Shown here: piece by piece, positions 24,966 through 36,679 of the stretch
How the letters are laid out: every line of letters begins with the position of its first letter
Numbering within the stretch: position 1 is the stretch's first letter
NCBI GenBank assembly: GCA_029961745.1
Contig: CP124680.1
Span: 4,526,001 to 4,590,000, forward strand
Origin: Nocardioides sp. L-11A
GTDB taxonomy: Bacteria > Actinomycetota > Actinomycetes > Propionibacteriales > Nocardioidaceae
Length of the DNA stretch: 64,000 bases
Reading direction: 5' to 3'
Notes under the pieces: model-generated
Told to the model about the DNA's origin: nothing
What the model saw: the letters and a program-made list of their open reading frames with translations, nothing else
Database searches by the model: none
Position numbers and translations under genes: made by a program

Positions 24966-25882
24966 ACTGAGCCCGCGACCGGCGCCGCGGGCGCCACGGC
25001 CTTGCGGACGACCTCCGCGAGCGCCCGCACCGCGGCGTCGTGCACCCCGTCGGGTACGACGAGCACGATGTCGCGGGTGACCGGCTCGCGCAGCGCCACC
25101 TGCCGGATGTCCACCCGCGGGTTGAGGCGCAGCATCAGGTCCGTGACGGGGGCGACGCCCACGCCCTCGGCGGCGAGCACCAGGCTCGCCGCGGTGTCGG
25201 TGACCTCGTGCGCCACGACCGGTTCGAAGCCGTGCCGGCGGCAGACCGAGCGGAGTGCCGCCCCGTAGGCGCTGCTCGCCGCCGGCATGATCCAGTCGGT
25301 CGCGGCGAGCTCGTCGAGCCCGACCTCGGCGCGCCCGGCCAGCGGATGACCCGGGCCCACCGCCAGCGCGAACACCTCACGGCGCAGCCGCAGCAACCGG
25401 ATCCGCGGGTCGCGCGCCATCGGGGCGTCCGCGTAGTCGAGGCCGAACGCCACGTCGACGTCGCCGAGCCGGACCGCCCGGGCGGCCTCGTCCACGTCGA
25501 TCTCCCGGCTGCGCACCCGCAGCGCTGGGTAGCAGGCCGCCGCCTCGCCCAGCACCGGCGCGAGCAGCGCGGCCGTCGTACTCCCCCAGGTGCCGACGAC
25601 CAGCGAGCCGCGGACCTCGCCCACCCCGTCGGTGACGGCGTGAAGGGCACGGGACTCGGCGAGGAGCAGGACCTCCGCATGCTCGGCGAGCACCCGGCCC
25701 GCGTCGGTGAGCACGAGGTGCCGCCCGGCCCGGCGCAGCAGCGGCCGGCCCACGGAGCGCTCGAGGGCGCTGATCTGCTGGGACGCGGCTCCGGGCGTGT
25801 AGCCGAGGGCCGCGGCCGCCGCGGTCAGGCTGCCGCGGCGCACGAACTCGTGCAGCGTGGCCAGCTGGGTCAGGTTGAGCAC
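24962..25882 (-). CDS. LysR family transcriptional regulator (lysine/pipecolate cluster)
   Basis: A 306-residue LysR protein. The N-terminal winged helix-turn-helix is at about residues 5-60 (SLTAAAAALGYTPGAASQQISALE) and the periplasmic-binding-protein-like effector domain at 90-300. GTG start with a TAGCCT -10 element 7 nt upstream (25890-25895), so it is leaderless and its own 5' end abuts the control region of the divergent FAD oxidase operon. Two inverted repeats in that region are the expected binding sites. It probably activates the flanking lysine-degradation genes in response to a pathway intermediate. Confidence 0.87.
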   Translation of the reverse strand: MLNLTQLATLHEFVRRGSLTAAAAALGYTPGAASQQISALERSVGRPLLRRAGRHLVLTDAGRVLAEHAEVLLLAESRALHAVTDGVGEVRGSLVVGTWGSTTAALLAPVLGEAAACYPALRVRSREIDVDEAARAVRLGDVDVAFGLDYADAPMARDPRIRLLRLRREVFALAVGPGHPLAGRAEVGLDELAATDWIMPAASSAYGAALRSVCRRHGFEPVVAHEVTDTAASLVLAAEGVGVAPVTDLMLRLNPRVDIRQVALREPVTRDIVLVVPDGVHDAAVRALAEVVRKAVAPAAPVAGSV

Positions 25883-25889
25883 GCTGTCC

Positions 25890-25895
25890 AGGCTA
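25890..25895 (-). promoter_or_regulatory. -10 element of the LysR leaderless promoter
   Basis: TAGCCT on the minus strand, 7 nt before the GTG. Confidence 0.45.
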
Positions 25896-25950
25896 GGCAG
25901 CCGGATCCCCCGTGTCTGCGGGCCGAGCCCCCGGGTCGACGACGCCGAGG

Positions 25951-25999
25951 TTCAGCATCGCTGAAGCTCGGACTTCAGGATCTGTCGCTGGTCCTGAAG
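25951..25999. promoter_or_regulatory. Candidate LysR operator, two inverted repeats
   Basis: TTCAGC-ATC-GCTGAA (25951-25965) is a perfect palindrome of the T-N11-A kind bound by LysR proteins. It is followed by CTTCAGGA-N11-TCCTGAAG (25973-25980, 25992-25999). Both contain TTCAG/CTGAA half-sites and lie between the LysR gene and the FAD oxidase operon. Confidence 0.55.
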
Positions 26000-26072
26000 A
26001 CCCACGGGGACTGAGCATGAGAGGACACGCAGCACCTCACCTCGGCAATCAGCGATCGGCAGGAGACCCACC

Positions 26073-27239
26073 GTGGGCGCCACTGGGAAAGAGCTACCTC
26101 GTCGGGCCGGCGTCGTCGTCATCGGCGGCGGAGTGATGGGCGTGAGCACGGCGTACGAGCTGGCCGCCGCCGGGGTACCGGATGTGCTGCTCCTCGAGCG
26201 CGACCAGCTCGGCTCCGGGTCGACCTGCAAGGCGGCCGGCGGGGTCCGCGCCCAGTTCTCCGACGAGGTCAACATCGCACTGGGTGCGCGCAGCCTGGAG
26301 ACCTTCGAGCGCTTCGGCGAGCGCTTCGGCCAGGAGATCGACCTGCACCAGGTGGGCTACCTGTTCCTCCTCGACGCACCCGACGACGTCGCCGCCTTCG
26401 AGCGCAACGTCCGCCTGCAGAACGAGCTGGGGGTGCCCAGCCGGATGATCAGCGTCGCCGAGGCCAAGGAGCTCTCGCCCCTGATCAGCACCGAGGGCCT
26501 TCTCGCCGCCGCCTACTCCCCGACCGACGGCCACTGCACGCCGGAGTCGGTGGTGCAGGGGTACGCCGCCGCGGCCCGGCGCCACGGCGCCCACCTGCTG
26601 ACCGGCTGCGCGGCCCACGGCATCGAGGTCGTCGACGGCCGGATCGTGGCGGTGACGACCAGCCGAGGACGGGTCGAGACCGACACCGTGATCTGCACGG
26701 CGGGTGCCTGGTCGAAGGAGGTCGGCGGCTGGGTGGGTGTCGACCTGCCCGTCGAGCCGCTGCGTCGGCAGATCCTGGTGACCGACCCGACGCCGTGGGT
26801 CGCCGACGACACCCCGTTCACCATCGACTTCGCCACGACCTTCTACCTGCACCGCGAGGGCCACGGCCTGCTGGTCGGGATGTCGGACCCGGAGGAGACG
26901 CCCGGCTTCAAGCTGTCGCGGTCCCCGGACTGGCTCCCGCGGCTCGCCGAGGCGCTCGGCCGGCGTACCCCCTCGCTGGTCGACGTCGGGATGGCCTCCG
27001 GCTGGGCCGGCCTGTACGAGATGACCCCCGACCACAACGCCCTCGTCGGCGAGGCCCCGGGCGTGTCCCGGTTCCTCTACGCGACCGGCTTCTCGGGGCA
27101 CGGGTTCCTGATGGGCCCGGCCATCGGCGAGGTGATGCGCGACCTCTACCTCGAGCGCACCCCGTTCGTCGATGTGAGCGGGCTGCGCGCCGACCGCTTC
27201 GCGGACAGCCTGATCCGGCCCGAGCTGAACATCGTCTGA
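26073..27239 (+). CDS. FAD-dependent amine oxidoreductase (sarcosine/pipecolate oxidase-like)
   Basis: A 388-residue DAO-family flavoprotein. The dinucleotide fold VVVIGGGVMGVSTAYELA is near residue 15, followed by the ribose-binding acid LLLERD, GSTCKAAGGVRAQFSDE around the flavin, and a C-terminal GFSGHGFLMGPAIGEV flavin loop. Such proteins oxidise secondary or primary amines such as sarcosine, proline or pipecolate. Its place 13 bp before an ALDH7 dehydrogenase suggests L-pipecolate to piperideine-6-carboxylate, which the next enzyme would consume. GTG start with GGAG upstream. First gene of a four-gene operon. Confidence 0.82.
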   Translation: MGATGKELPRRAGVVVIGGGVMGVSTAYELAAAGVPDVLLLERDQLGSGSTCKAAGGVRAQFSDEVNIALGARSLETFERFGERFGQEIDLHQVGYLFLLDAPDDVAAFERNVRLQNELGVPSRMISVAEAKELSPLISTEGLLAAAYSPTDGHCTPESVVQGYAAAARRHGAHLLTGCAAHGIEVVDGRIVAVTTSRGRVETDTVICTAGAWSKEVGGWVGVDLPVEPLRRQILVTDPTPWVADDTPFTIDFATTFYLHREGHGLLVGMSDPEETPGFKLSRSPDWLPRLAEALGRRTPSLVDVGMASGWAGLYEMTPDHNALVGEAPGVSRFLYATGFSGHGFLMGPAIGEVMRDLYLERTPFVDVSGLRADRFADSLIRPELNIV

Positions 27240-27252
27240 AGGGAGCACCACC

Positions 27253-28791
27253 ATGACCTCGACCCCGACACTGCCCTCCGCGGAGGAGCTGACCCGTCTC
27301 GCCGGTACGGCGGCCGCCGCGTGCGGCGTCGACGTGGCCGGCTGGCGAGGCGATCACCCGGTCGTCTCGCCCGTCAACGGCGCCGCCGTGCACGACGTGC
27401 CGTGGGCCACCGCGTCCGACGTCGACAAGGTGGTCGACCGCGCGCGCGACGCCTTCCGGGTCTGGCGCACGGTGCCGGCCCCGGCGCGCGGGGCCGTGAT
27501 CCAGCGGTTCGGCCGGCTCCTGGCCCGGCACAAGGACGATCTGGCGACGCTGATCAGCGTCGAGGTCGGGAAGATCACCTCGGAGGCGCGCGGCGAGGTC
27601 CAGGAGATGATCGACATCTGCGACTTCGCCGTCGGCCTCTCGCGGCAGCTCTACGGCCGGACCATGCCCTCGGAGCGGCCCGGGCATCGGCTGATGGAGA
27701 CCTGGCACCCGCTCGGTGTGGTCGGTGTGGTCAGCGCGTTCAACTTCCCGTCGGCGGTGTGGGCGTGGAACACCGCGATCGCCCTGGTCTGCGGCGACAC
27801 CGTCGTGTGGAAGCCCTCGGAGCTCGCCCCGCTGACCGCAGCGGCCAGCGCCGTCCTGCTCCAGCGGGCGATCGACGACTGCGGCGCCCCGGGCGACATC
27901 AGCCAGCTCGTCATCGGTGCCCACGACGTCGGCGAGGCGATCGTCGACCATGCCGGAGTGGCGCTGGTGAGCGCCACCGGCTCGACCCGGATGGGCCGAG
28001 CGGTCGGACCGCGGGTGGCCGACCGGTTCGGCCGGTCGATCCTGGAGCTCGGCGGCAACAACGCCGCGATCGTCGCCCCGTCGGCCGACCTCGGGCTGGT
28101 GGCCCGCGGCGTGGTCTTCGCGGCCGCCGGCACGGCCGGCCAGCGGTGCACCACGCTGCGGCGCGTGATCGCCCACCGCAGCGTCGTCGAGGAGGTGGAG
28201 CGGACGGTGGCGGACGCCTACGGCCGGCTCCCCATCGGCGACCCGCTCGCCTCGGGAACCCTCGTGGGTCCGCTGATCCACGCTCGCGCGTACGCCGCCA
28301 TGACCGACGCGCTGGACGCGGCGGCGGCGCAGGGCGGCACCCTGGTGGCCGGCGGCGAGCGGGTGCTCCAGGAGCAGGCGCCGGACGCCTACTACGTCCG
28401 GCCCGCGGTGGTCCGGATGGAGGAGCAGACCGAGATCGTCACCCAGGAGACCTTCGCCCCGGTGCTGTACGTGCTCCCCTACGACACGCTCGACGAGGCG
28501 ATCGCGCTCAACAACGGCGTCCCGCAGGGACTCTCCTCGAGTATCTTCACCGGCGACCACGCCGAGGCCGAGCGCTTCCTCGGCCCGGAGGGCTCCGACT
28601 GCGGCATCGTCAATGTCAACATCGGCACCTCGGGCGCCGAGATCGGCGGCGCCTTCGGCGGCGAGAAGGAGACCGGTGGCGGCCGCGAATCGGGGTCCGA
28701 CTCGTGGCGCGCCTACATGCGTCGGGCCACCAACACCATCAACTACTCCGGCGAGCTGCCCCTGGCGCAGGGCGTCGACTTCTCCGTGTGA
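27253..28791 (+). CDS. ALDH7-type aldehyde dehydrogenase (aminoadipate semialdehyde / piperideine-6-carboxylate dehydrogenase)
   Basis: A 512-residue NAD-dependent aldehyde dehydrogenase. The catalytic Cys is in AGQRCTTLRR (about residue 299) and the base Glu in ILELGGNNAAI (about 265). The ALDH7 fingerprint GGEKETGGGRESGSDSWRAY is near the C-terminus, with the ending TNTINYSGELPLAQGV. ALDH7 enzymes (antiquitin, bacterial AmaB/Pcd) oxidise alpha-aminoadipate semialdehyde, in equilibrium with piperideine-6-carboxylate, to aminoadipate. Normal length. ATG with GGGAG site. The neighbours fit lysine breakdown. Confidence 0.87.
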   Translation: MTSTPTLPSAEELTRLAGTAAAACGVDVAGWRGDHPVVSPVNGAAVHDVPWATASDVDKVVDRARDAFRVWRTVPAPARGAVIQRFGRLLARHKDDLATLISVEVGKITSEARGEVQEMIDICDFAVGLSRQLYGRTMPSERPGHRLMETWHPLGVVGVVSAFNFPSAVWAWNTAIALVCGDTVVWKPSELAPLTAAASAVLLQRAIDDCGAPGDISQLVIGAHDVGEAIVDHAGVALVSATGSTRMGRAVGPRVADRFGRSILELGGNNAAIVAPSADLGLVARGVVFAAAGTAGQRCTTLRRVIAHRSVVEEVERTVADAYGRLPIGDPLASGTLVGPLIHARAYAAMTDALDAAAAQGGTLVAGGERVLQEQAPDAYYVRPAVVRMEEQTEIVTQETFAPVLYVLPYDTLDEAIALNNGVPQGLSSSIFTGDHAEAERFLGPEGSDCGIVNVNIGTSGAEIGGAFGGEKETGGGRESGSDSWRAYMRRATNTINYSGELPLAQGVDFSV

Positions 28792-28819
28792 CGACGCTCG
28801 AGGAAAACGAGGAAGGGCC

Positions 28820-29979
28820 ATGACTGAGGACCTGCTGGGCCAGATCGACCACTGGGGACCCGAGAAGGTGGTGTGCGTCTCGGACCGCCGGACCGGCATG
28901 CGGGGCGTCCTGGTGCTGGACAACACCGCGCGCGGGATGGGCAAGGGCGGCACCCGGATGAGTCCGACCCTGACCGTCGCCGAGGTGGCCCGCCTGGCCC
29001 GGACGATGACCTGGAAGTGGGCGGCCGTCGACCTCTTCCACGGCGGCGCCAAGGCCGGCATCCGGTTCGACCCGGCCTCCCCCGACAAGGAGGCGGCGAT
29101 CCGCGCCTTCGCGCGGGCGCTGAGCAACGAGGTGCCCGCCGAGTACGTCCTCGGCCTCGACATGGGGATGGGCGAGGCGGACGCCGCCATCGTCGTCGAC
29201 GAGCTGGGCCGCGGTACGGCGGTCGGGCTCCCCCGGGCGCTCGGCGGCCTCCCCTACGACCAGCTCGGCGTGACCGGCTTCGGTGTGGCCGAGGCCGTCG
29301 ATGCCGCCTGCGCCGCCCGGGGTCTCGCCCTCGGGAGCGCCCGGGTGGCGATCCAGGGCTACGGCGCCGTGGGCTGGGCGGCCGCGCGGCGCCTCACCGA
29401 GTTGGGAGCGACCATCGTGGCGGTCTCCAACGCGGAGGGCGCTCTGCACGACCCCGACGGCCTCGACATCCCCCGGCTGGCCGCGCTGCGGGCCGAGCAG
29501 GGGGACGCCGGCATCCGTGCCTACGGCGGGATCCTCCACGACCCGGACGCCGTGCTGCGGGTGGACGCCGACATCCTGCTGCCCTGCGCCCGCGAGGACC
29601 TCGTGGACGAGCAGGTGGCGCGCTCGACCACCGCCCGGCTGGTCGTCGAGGGGGCGAACCTGCCCACCACGCCGGCGGCGAAGGAGGTCCTGCACGCCCG
29701 CGGCATCCCCGTGGTGCCCGACTTCATCGCCAACGCCGGCGGCATCGTCGCCGCGGCGTACTCGATGGACGCCCGGCTCTCCCCCTTCACCGTCGACCCG
29801 GAGCGGGTCTTCGAGATGATCACCCAGAAGCTGCGGGCCAACACCGTCACGGTGCTCGGCACCAGCGACCGCCTCGGCGTCACTCCCCACGTCGCCGCCC
29901 AGCGGATGGCCGAGTCCCGGGTGGCCGAGGCGATGGGCCTGCGCGGCCAGCCGACCGTCGAGCGGGTGAGCGTCGCGCG

Positions 29980-29983
<4 letters not shown>
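28820..29983 (+). CDS. Glu/Leu/Phe/Val dehydrogenase family protein
   Basis: A 387-residue amino-acid dehydrogenase. The N-terminal substrate domain has GMGKGGTRMSPTLTVAEVA and the catalytic Lys region DLFHGGAKAGI. The NAD domain begins IQGYGAVGWAAARRLTELG (about residue 175). VEGANLPTTPAAKEVLHARG and DFIANAGGIVAAAYSM complete the family pattern. It reversibly deaminates an amino acid to a 2-oxo acid. Between the aminoadipate-forming dehydrogenase and a 2-oxoacid E1, it may convert aminoadipate to 2-oxoadipate or regenerate an amino acceptor. AGGAAGGG site. Coupled (ATGA) to the E1 gene. Confidence 0.85.
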
Positions 29984-32166
<2,183 letters not shown>

Positions 32167-33109
32167 GCGAGGGGTGCGCGAAGGCGGACCGCAGCGCATG
32201 GCCGATGTCGTCCAGCGCCTCCCACGAGCGCCGGATCACGCCTGTCGCCCGGACGAAGCCGTGGATCTGGCCGAGGTAGCGGCGCGAGGTGACCGGCACC
32301 CCCGCCTCCAGGAGCCGGGTCGCATAGTCCTCGATCTCCGGCCGCAACGGGTCGAGCTCGCAGCTGACGACGTACGCCGGCGCGGAGCCGGTCAGGTCGG
32401 GAGCATGGAACGGCGACACCTCGGGGTCGAACGGGTCGCCCGTCTCGCCGAGATAGTGCGCGTAGTAGAAGCGCAGGCCGTCCAGGGTCAGGCCGTAGGC
32501 GCTGGCCGTCCGGTCGTCCGGCGGCGCGTCCAGACGGTAGTCGGTCGAGGGATGGAGGAGTACCTGGAGCGCCAGCGGGAGGCCCGCCGCACGGGCCCGC
32601 AGGGCGACGACGGCGGCGAGGTTGCCGCCCGCGCTGTCGCCGCCGACCGCGAGCCGACGGGGATCGCCCCCGACCTCCTCGGCGTGCTCGGCGAGGAAGG
32701 TGGTGACCGCCCAGCACGCGTCGAGACCCGCGGGGAACGGGTGCTCGGGTGCCAGCGGATAGTCGACGGAGACGACGATGCAGTCGCCACGGCGTGCCAG
32801 CGCGCAGCACATCACCTCGTGCGAGTCCAGGTCGCAGGTCACCCAGCCGCCGCCGTGGAAGAAGGTCAGCACGGGCAACAGCTCGCCGGTCTCGCGGGGG
32901 ACATAGACCCGGACGCCGACCGGGCCGGACGGTCCGGGCACGGACCGGTCGTAGACCTGGGCGATGGGCTCAGGGGTGCCGTTCGCCCACGTGGTCCGCA
33001 GGCGCTGCTGCTCGCGGGCGGTCGACGGGGTCAGCTCGTGCACCGGCGCGCCGCGCTCGGCCATCATCGCGAGCAGGGACTGGGCATCGGGGTCCATCGG
33101 CATTCGTCG

Positions 33110-33115
33110 AGAATA
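33110..33115 (-). promoter_or_regulatory. -10 element of the esterase leaderless promoter
   Basis: TATTCT on the minus strand, 6 nt before the ATG at 33103; it decides between two in-frame starts. Confidence 0.5.
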
Positions 33116-33229
33116 GGTCCGCGGCAGCCCGCCGACGGCTCGCGCAGTCGAATCCAGCACCAGGATTGCTCGCCTTCTCCATCAGCAACGCAGGGGCTCA
33201 GGCCATCCCGTCGACCGGTGGTCTGACGG

Positions 33230-33235
33230 TAGCGT
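33230..33235 (+). promoter_or_regulatory. -10 element of the DppB-type permease promoter
   Basis: TAGCGT, 6 nt before the ATG at 33242; leaderless configuration. Confidence 0.4.
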
Positions 33236-33241
33236 CGCGCC

Positions 33242-34174
33242 ATGGCTCGCTTCCTGCTCAGCCGCGTGGTCCAGGCGGTGATCACCGTGCTGGTGCTGAC
33301 CTTCGCGATCTTCCTGATCGGTCGGGTCACCGGCAATCCCACCGACACACTGCTGCCCCCCGACGCGTCCGACCTCCAGCGCCAGGCCCTGACCGAGCGT
33401 CTCGGCCTCGACCAGCCGCTGCTCCAGCAGTACTGGCTCTACATCTCCGACTTCGCCCGCGGCGACTTCGGCACGTCCATCCGCACCGGCGGCCCGGTCG
33501 TCGATGTGGTCATCCCCCGGTTGATGAACTCGCTCGCCCTGGTGTCGGTCGGCTTCGTCATGGCCCTCCTGGTCGGCATCCCGCTGGGCATCGCCGCCGC
33601 GGTCCACCCCCATCGCCTCGTCGACCGGATCGCGATGGGCGTGGCACTGATCGGACAGTCCGTGCCGTCCTTCCTCAGCGGCCTGCTGCTCATCCTGGTC
33701 TTCGGCGTCACCCTGGGCTGGTTCCCCACCAGCGGGATCGGCGACTGGCGCTACTTCGTCCTCCCTGGCCTGACCATGGCGTGGTTCCTGGTCGCGGCCA
33801 TCGTCCGGCTGATGCGCTCGAGCATGCTGGAGATCCTCGGTGAGGACTACGTGCGCACCGCCCGCGCGAAGGGGCTCTCCAACAACGTGGTCGTCTGGAG
33901 GCATGCCGCACGCAACGCGCTGCTGCCCGTCGTGACCTACATCGGCATGATGTTCGGCATCGCGATCGCCTCCGCCATCACCACCGAGGTCATCTTCAAC
34001 TGGCCCGGCCTCGGACGGCTGGCGTACGAATCGGTGGTGTGGCGCGACTTCCCGCTCCTGCAGTTCACCGTCGTGATGTGGGCGCTGGTCATCGTGACCA
34101 TCAACCTGATCGTCGACATCACCTACGTCTATCTCGATCCGCGCATCAGCATCGCGAAGCACAGCACGGTCTGA
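33242..34174 (+). CDS. Peptide/nickel-type ABC transporter permease (DppB/OppB-like)
   Basis: A 310-residue inner-membrane permease with six helices. The N-terminal FLLSRVVQAVITVLVLTFAIF segment is followed by a large external loop ending in DFGTSIRTG. The EAA-type cytoplasmic loop DYVRTARAKGLSNNVVVWRHAARNAL contacts the ATPase (about residues 200-230). The family normally pairs with a DppC partner. None is adjacent, but one lies 15 kb away at 48948-49904, and the ATPases and binding proteins are at 35654-41147. It shares a messenger with the MmgE/PrpD gene, 5 bp apart. Confidence 0.88.
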   Translation: MARFLLSRVVQAVITVLVLTFAIFLIGRVTGNPTDTLLPPDASDLQRQALTERLGLDQPLLQQYWLYISDFARGDFGTSIRTGGPVVDVVIPRLMNSLALVSVGFVMALLVGIPLGIAAAVHPHRLVDRIAMGVALIGQSVPSFLSGLLLILVFGVTLGWFPTSGIGDWRYFVLPGLTMAWFLVAAIVRLMRSSMLEILGEDYVRTARAKGLSNNVVVWRHAARNALLPVVTYIGMMFGIAIASAITTEVIFNWPGLGRLAYESVVWRDFPLLQFTVVMWALVIVTINLIVDITYVYLDPRISIAKHSTV

Positions 34175-34179
34175 GCCCG

Positions 34180-35544
34180 ATGGACCAGGTCACCGCCTCG
34201 CTGTGCGACTACGCCGACGCGATCTCGTACGAACTCCTCGACGACCGCACCCACCACCGGGCCAAGCTGATCCTGGTCGACTCGCTCGCCAGCGCGCTCG
34301 CCGCGACCCGACACCCGTCCGTCGACATCGCTCGCGCGCTCGCCCTGCAGGCGCAGGGAGGCGCCGGTTGGGGCAGCACCGTGCTGGGCACCGGCCACCG
34401 GTCCACTCCCGAGCTGGCCGTCTTCGCCAACTGCGCGATGATGCGGTGCCTCGACCACAACGACACCTATCACGCCCAGGACACCGGCCATCCCAGTGAC
34501 CAGATCCCCGGCATCCTGGCAGCCGCCGAGCTGTCCGGCGCCGGCGGCCGCGAGGTCCTCGCGGCCATGGTGCTGGCCTACGAGATCTTCTGCCGCCTCT
34601 GCGACGTGGCCGTGATCCGCGGGTGGCAGAGCGCCACCTTCACGGCGATCTCCTCGGCGACCGCGGTCGCCCAGGTGCTGGGCCTGTCCCGCCGGCAGAC
34701 GGCCAACGCGATCTCGCTCGCGACGGTCTCCCATGCGGCGCTCAAGGTCTTCACCCACGGCTCCGACGGCCTGATGTGGCTCACCTACGCCGACGCGAAC
34801 GCCGTCCGGCAGGGCATGTTCGCCGCGCTGCTGGCCCGCCAGGGGGTCGAGGGGCCGTCCCGGCCCTTCGAGGACGAGACCGGGTTCTTCGAGCGGATCT
34901 CCGCCGGCCCCTTCGAGCTGCCGGCCCTCGGCGGCCACGAGCACCGGTACCGGATCCACGACGTGCTGATCAAGAAGTACGGCACCTGCTCGCACCTGCA
35001 GACCGCCGCGGAGGCGGCCCTCGACCTGCATGCCCGGCTCACGCCCGACGCAGCGATCGCCTCGATCCGCGTGGTCACCAACGCTCGCACGATCTTCAAC
35101 TGCGCGCGGCCGGACCGCTGGCACCCCGACGGCCAGAAGGCCGCCCATGTGAGCCTGCCCTACTGCGTCGCTGTCGTCCTGCTCGACGGGACGATCGGCG
35201 AGGCGCAGTATGCGGCGGACCGGATCCGCGACCCCGAGGTCGCACGCCTGATGAAGCGGGTCGAGGTCGTGGAGAACCTCGCGTTCAGCGACCGCTACCC
35301 GGCGGAGTCGGTCACCCGGATCGAGGTCACCGACGAGCACGGTCGCACCCTGACCGCGGAGTGCGCGGCGACCGAGGGCTTCGCCCAGATCCCGACGACG
35401 CCGGAGCAGGTGAACCGGAAGTTCGTCGAGCTCACCGCTCCCGTGCTGTCGACCGGCCTCCAGCAGGCCGCGCTCGACGTGCTGTGGAACCTGGAGGCGC
35501 TCGAGGACATCGGCGTCCTCTTCCGCCTCCTCGCCACGGACTAG
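34180..35544 (+). CDS. MmgE/PrpD family protein
   Basis: A 454-residue member of the 2-methylcitrate dehydratase superfamily. It has RAKLILVDSLASALAATRHP near the N-terminus, the active-site region RCLDHNDTY...GHPSDQIPG (about residues 88-110), and KKYGTCSHLQTAAEAALDLH (about 265). Members dehydrate 2-methylcitrate, epimerise iminodisuccinate or isomerise related diacids. Here there is no methylcitrate synthase or lyase, so propionate metabolism is unlikely. Co-transcription with an importer permease points to breakdown of an imported acid or amide. Followed by a terminator. Confidence 0.82.
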   Translation: MDQVTASLCDYADAISYELLDDRTHHRAKLILVDSLASALAATRHPSVDIARALALQAQGGAGWGSTVLGTGHRSTPELAVFANCAMMRCLDHNDTYHAQDTGHPSDQIPGILAAAELSGAGGREVLAAMVLAYEIFCRLCDVAVIRGWQSATFTAISSATAVAQVLGLSRRQTANAISLATVSHAALKVFTHGSDGLMWLTYADANAVRQGMFAALLARQGVEGPSRPFEDETGFFERISAGPFELPALGGHEHRYRIHDVLIKKYGTCSHLQTAAEAALDLHARLTPDAAIASIRVVTNARTIFNCARPDRWHPDGQKAAHVSLPYCVAVVLLDGTIGEAQYAADRIRDPEVARLMKRVEVVENLAFSDRYPAESVTRIEVTDEHGRTLTAECAATEGFAQIPTTPEQVNRKFVELTAPVLSTGLQQAALDVLWNLEALEDIGVLFRLLATD

Positions 35545-35599
35545 CTTTCAGCTCCCGCTGGCGGGCGAGACGCCCGGGCGCGGCTGGCTGGCTGGCTGG

Positions 35600-35637
35600 C
35601 CGCAGCGCATCCGGAGCTGCGCCTGGATGCGCTGCGG
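35600..35637. terminator. Bidirectional hairpin terminator
   Basis: Perfect 13-bp arms CCGCAGCGCATCC (35600-35612) and GGATGCGCTGCGG (35625-35637) with a 12-nt loop, between the convergent MmgE/PrpD and DppF-like genes. It is preceded by a (CTGG)n tract at about 35584-35599. Confidence 0.75.
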
Positions 35638-35653
35638 CGTCGAGGGCCCGGAC

Positions 35654-36679
35654 TCAGTCCGGGAAGTGGCACGCTGTCCAGTGCCGCGGCTGGAGCTCGA
35701 CCAGGGGCGGCTCGACCTCGGCGCACGTGTCCTGGGCCTTCCAGCACCGGGTCCGGAAGCTGCATCCCGAGGGGGGGTTCGCCGGGCTCGCGATCTCTCC
35801 CTTGAGGATGATCTGCTCCCGTGAGGCCTCCAGCACCGGATCGGGCATGGGCACGGCCGAGAGCAGGGCCTGGCTGTAGGGATGGGTCGGGCTGCGGTAG
35901 AAGTCGTCCCGGTCGGCCGTCTCCACGATCCGGCCGAGGTACATCACGGCGACCCGGTCGCTGAGGTGGCGGACCACGGAGAGGTCGTGGGCGACGAAGA
36001 GGTAGGCGAGGTTGAACTCCTGCTGCAGGTCCTCGAGGAGGTTGACGACCTGCGCCTGGACCGACACGTCCAGCGCCGAGATCGGCTCGTCGGCGACGAT
36101 GAAGTCGGGCTCGACCGCCAGGGCTCGGGCGATGCCGATCCGCTGCCGCTGGCCGCCGGAGAACTCGTGGGGGTAGCGCGACACGATCGACGAGCTGAGG
36201 CCGACGGTGTCGAGCAGCTCGTCGATGCGCCGCTCCTTGGCCCGGCCCTTGGCCAGGCCGTGGACCCGCAGCGGCTCGCCGAGGATGTCGGCGACGGTCA
36301 TCCGCGGGTTCAACGACGCGTAGGGGTCCTGGAAGATCATCTGGCTGCGGCGGCGCATGCGGCGCAGGTCGTCGCCCTTCAGGCTGGCCAGGTCGACGCC
36401 GTCGAAGACCACCCGGCCGGCGGTCGGCCGATACAACCGCAGCACCGCTCGGCCGGTGGTCGACTTGCCGCAGCCCGACTCGCCGACCAGCCCGAGGGTC
36501 TCGCCGCGGGCGACGGTGAAGCTGACTCCGTCGATCGCCTTGACCGCACCGACCTGCCGGCGCAGCAGGCCTCCCGAGGTGATCGGAAAGTGGACCTTGA
36601 GGTCCTTCACCTCGACCAGCGCCGGCGCCCCGGCCTCGGGCGTGCCCACCCGGTCCCGCGGCGACTGGATGGTGGTCAT
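35654..36679 (-). CDS. Oligopeptide ABC transporter ATPase (DppF/OppF-like)
   Basis: A 341-residue import ATPase. Walker A is [10 protein letters not shown]-loop [15 protein letters not shown], signature [15 protein letters not shown], Walker [12 protein letters not shown], and the switch [11 protein letters not shown]. The C-terminal oligopeptide-transporter extension carries Cys residues ([15 protein letters not shown]), as in OppF. GGLLRR in the N-terminal third is typical of the F-type subunit. The ATG at 36679 overlaps the DppD stop by 4 bp. It works as a heterodimer with the next gene upstream. Confidence 0.9.
   Translation of the reverse strand: MTTIQSPRDRVGTPEAGAPALVEVKDLKVHFPITSGGLLRRQVGAVKAIDGVSFTVARGETLGLVGESGCGKSTTGRAVLRLYRPTAGRVVFDGVDLASLKGDDLRRMRRRSQMIFQDPYASLNPRMTVADILGEPLRVHGLAKGRAKERRIDELLDTVGLSSSIVSRYPHEFSGGQRQRIGIARALAVEPDFIVADEPISALDVSVQAQVVNLLEDLQQEFNLAYLFVAHDLSVVRHLSDRVAVMYLGRIVETADRDDFYRSPTHPYSQALLSAVPMPDPVLEASREQIILKGEIASPANPPSGCSFRTRCWKAQDTCAEVEPPLVELQPRHWTACHFPD

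Noticed and set aside
34180..35544. MmgE/PrpD as 2-methylcitrate dehydratase of propionate metabolism.
   Set aside because: No methylcitrate synthase or methylisocitrate lyase partner is adjacent; the isocitrate-lyase-superfamily gene at 4286 is of the short, distinct type and 30 kb away.
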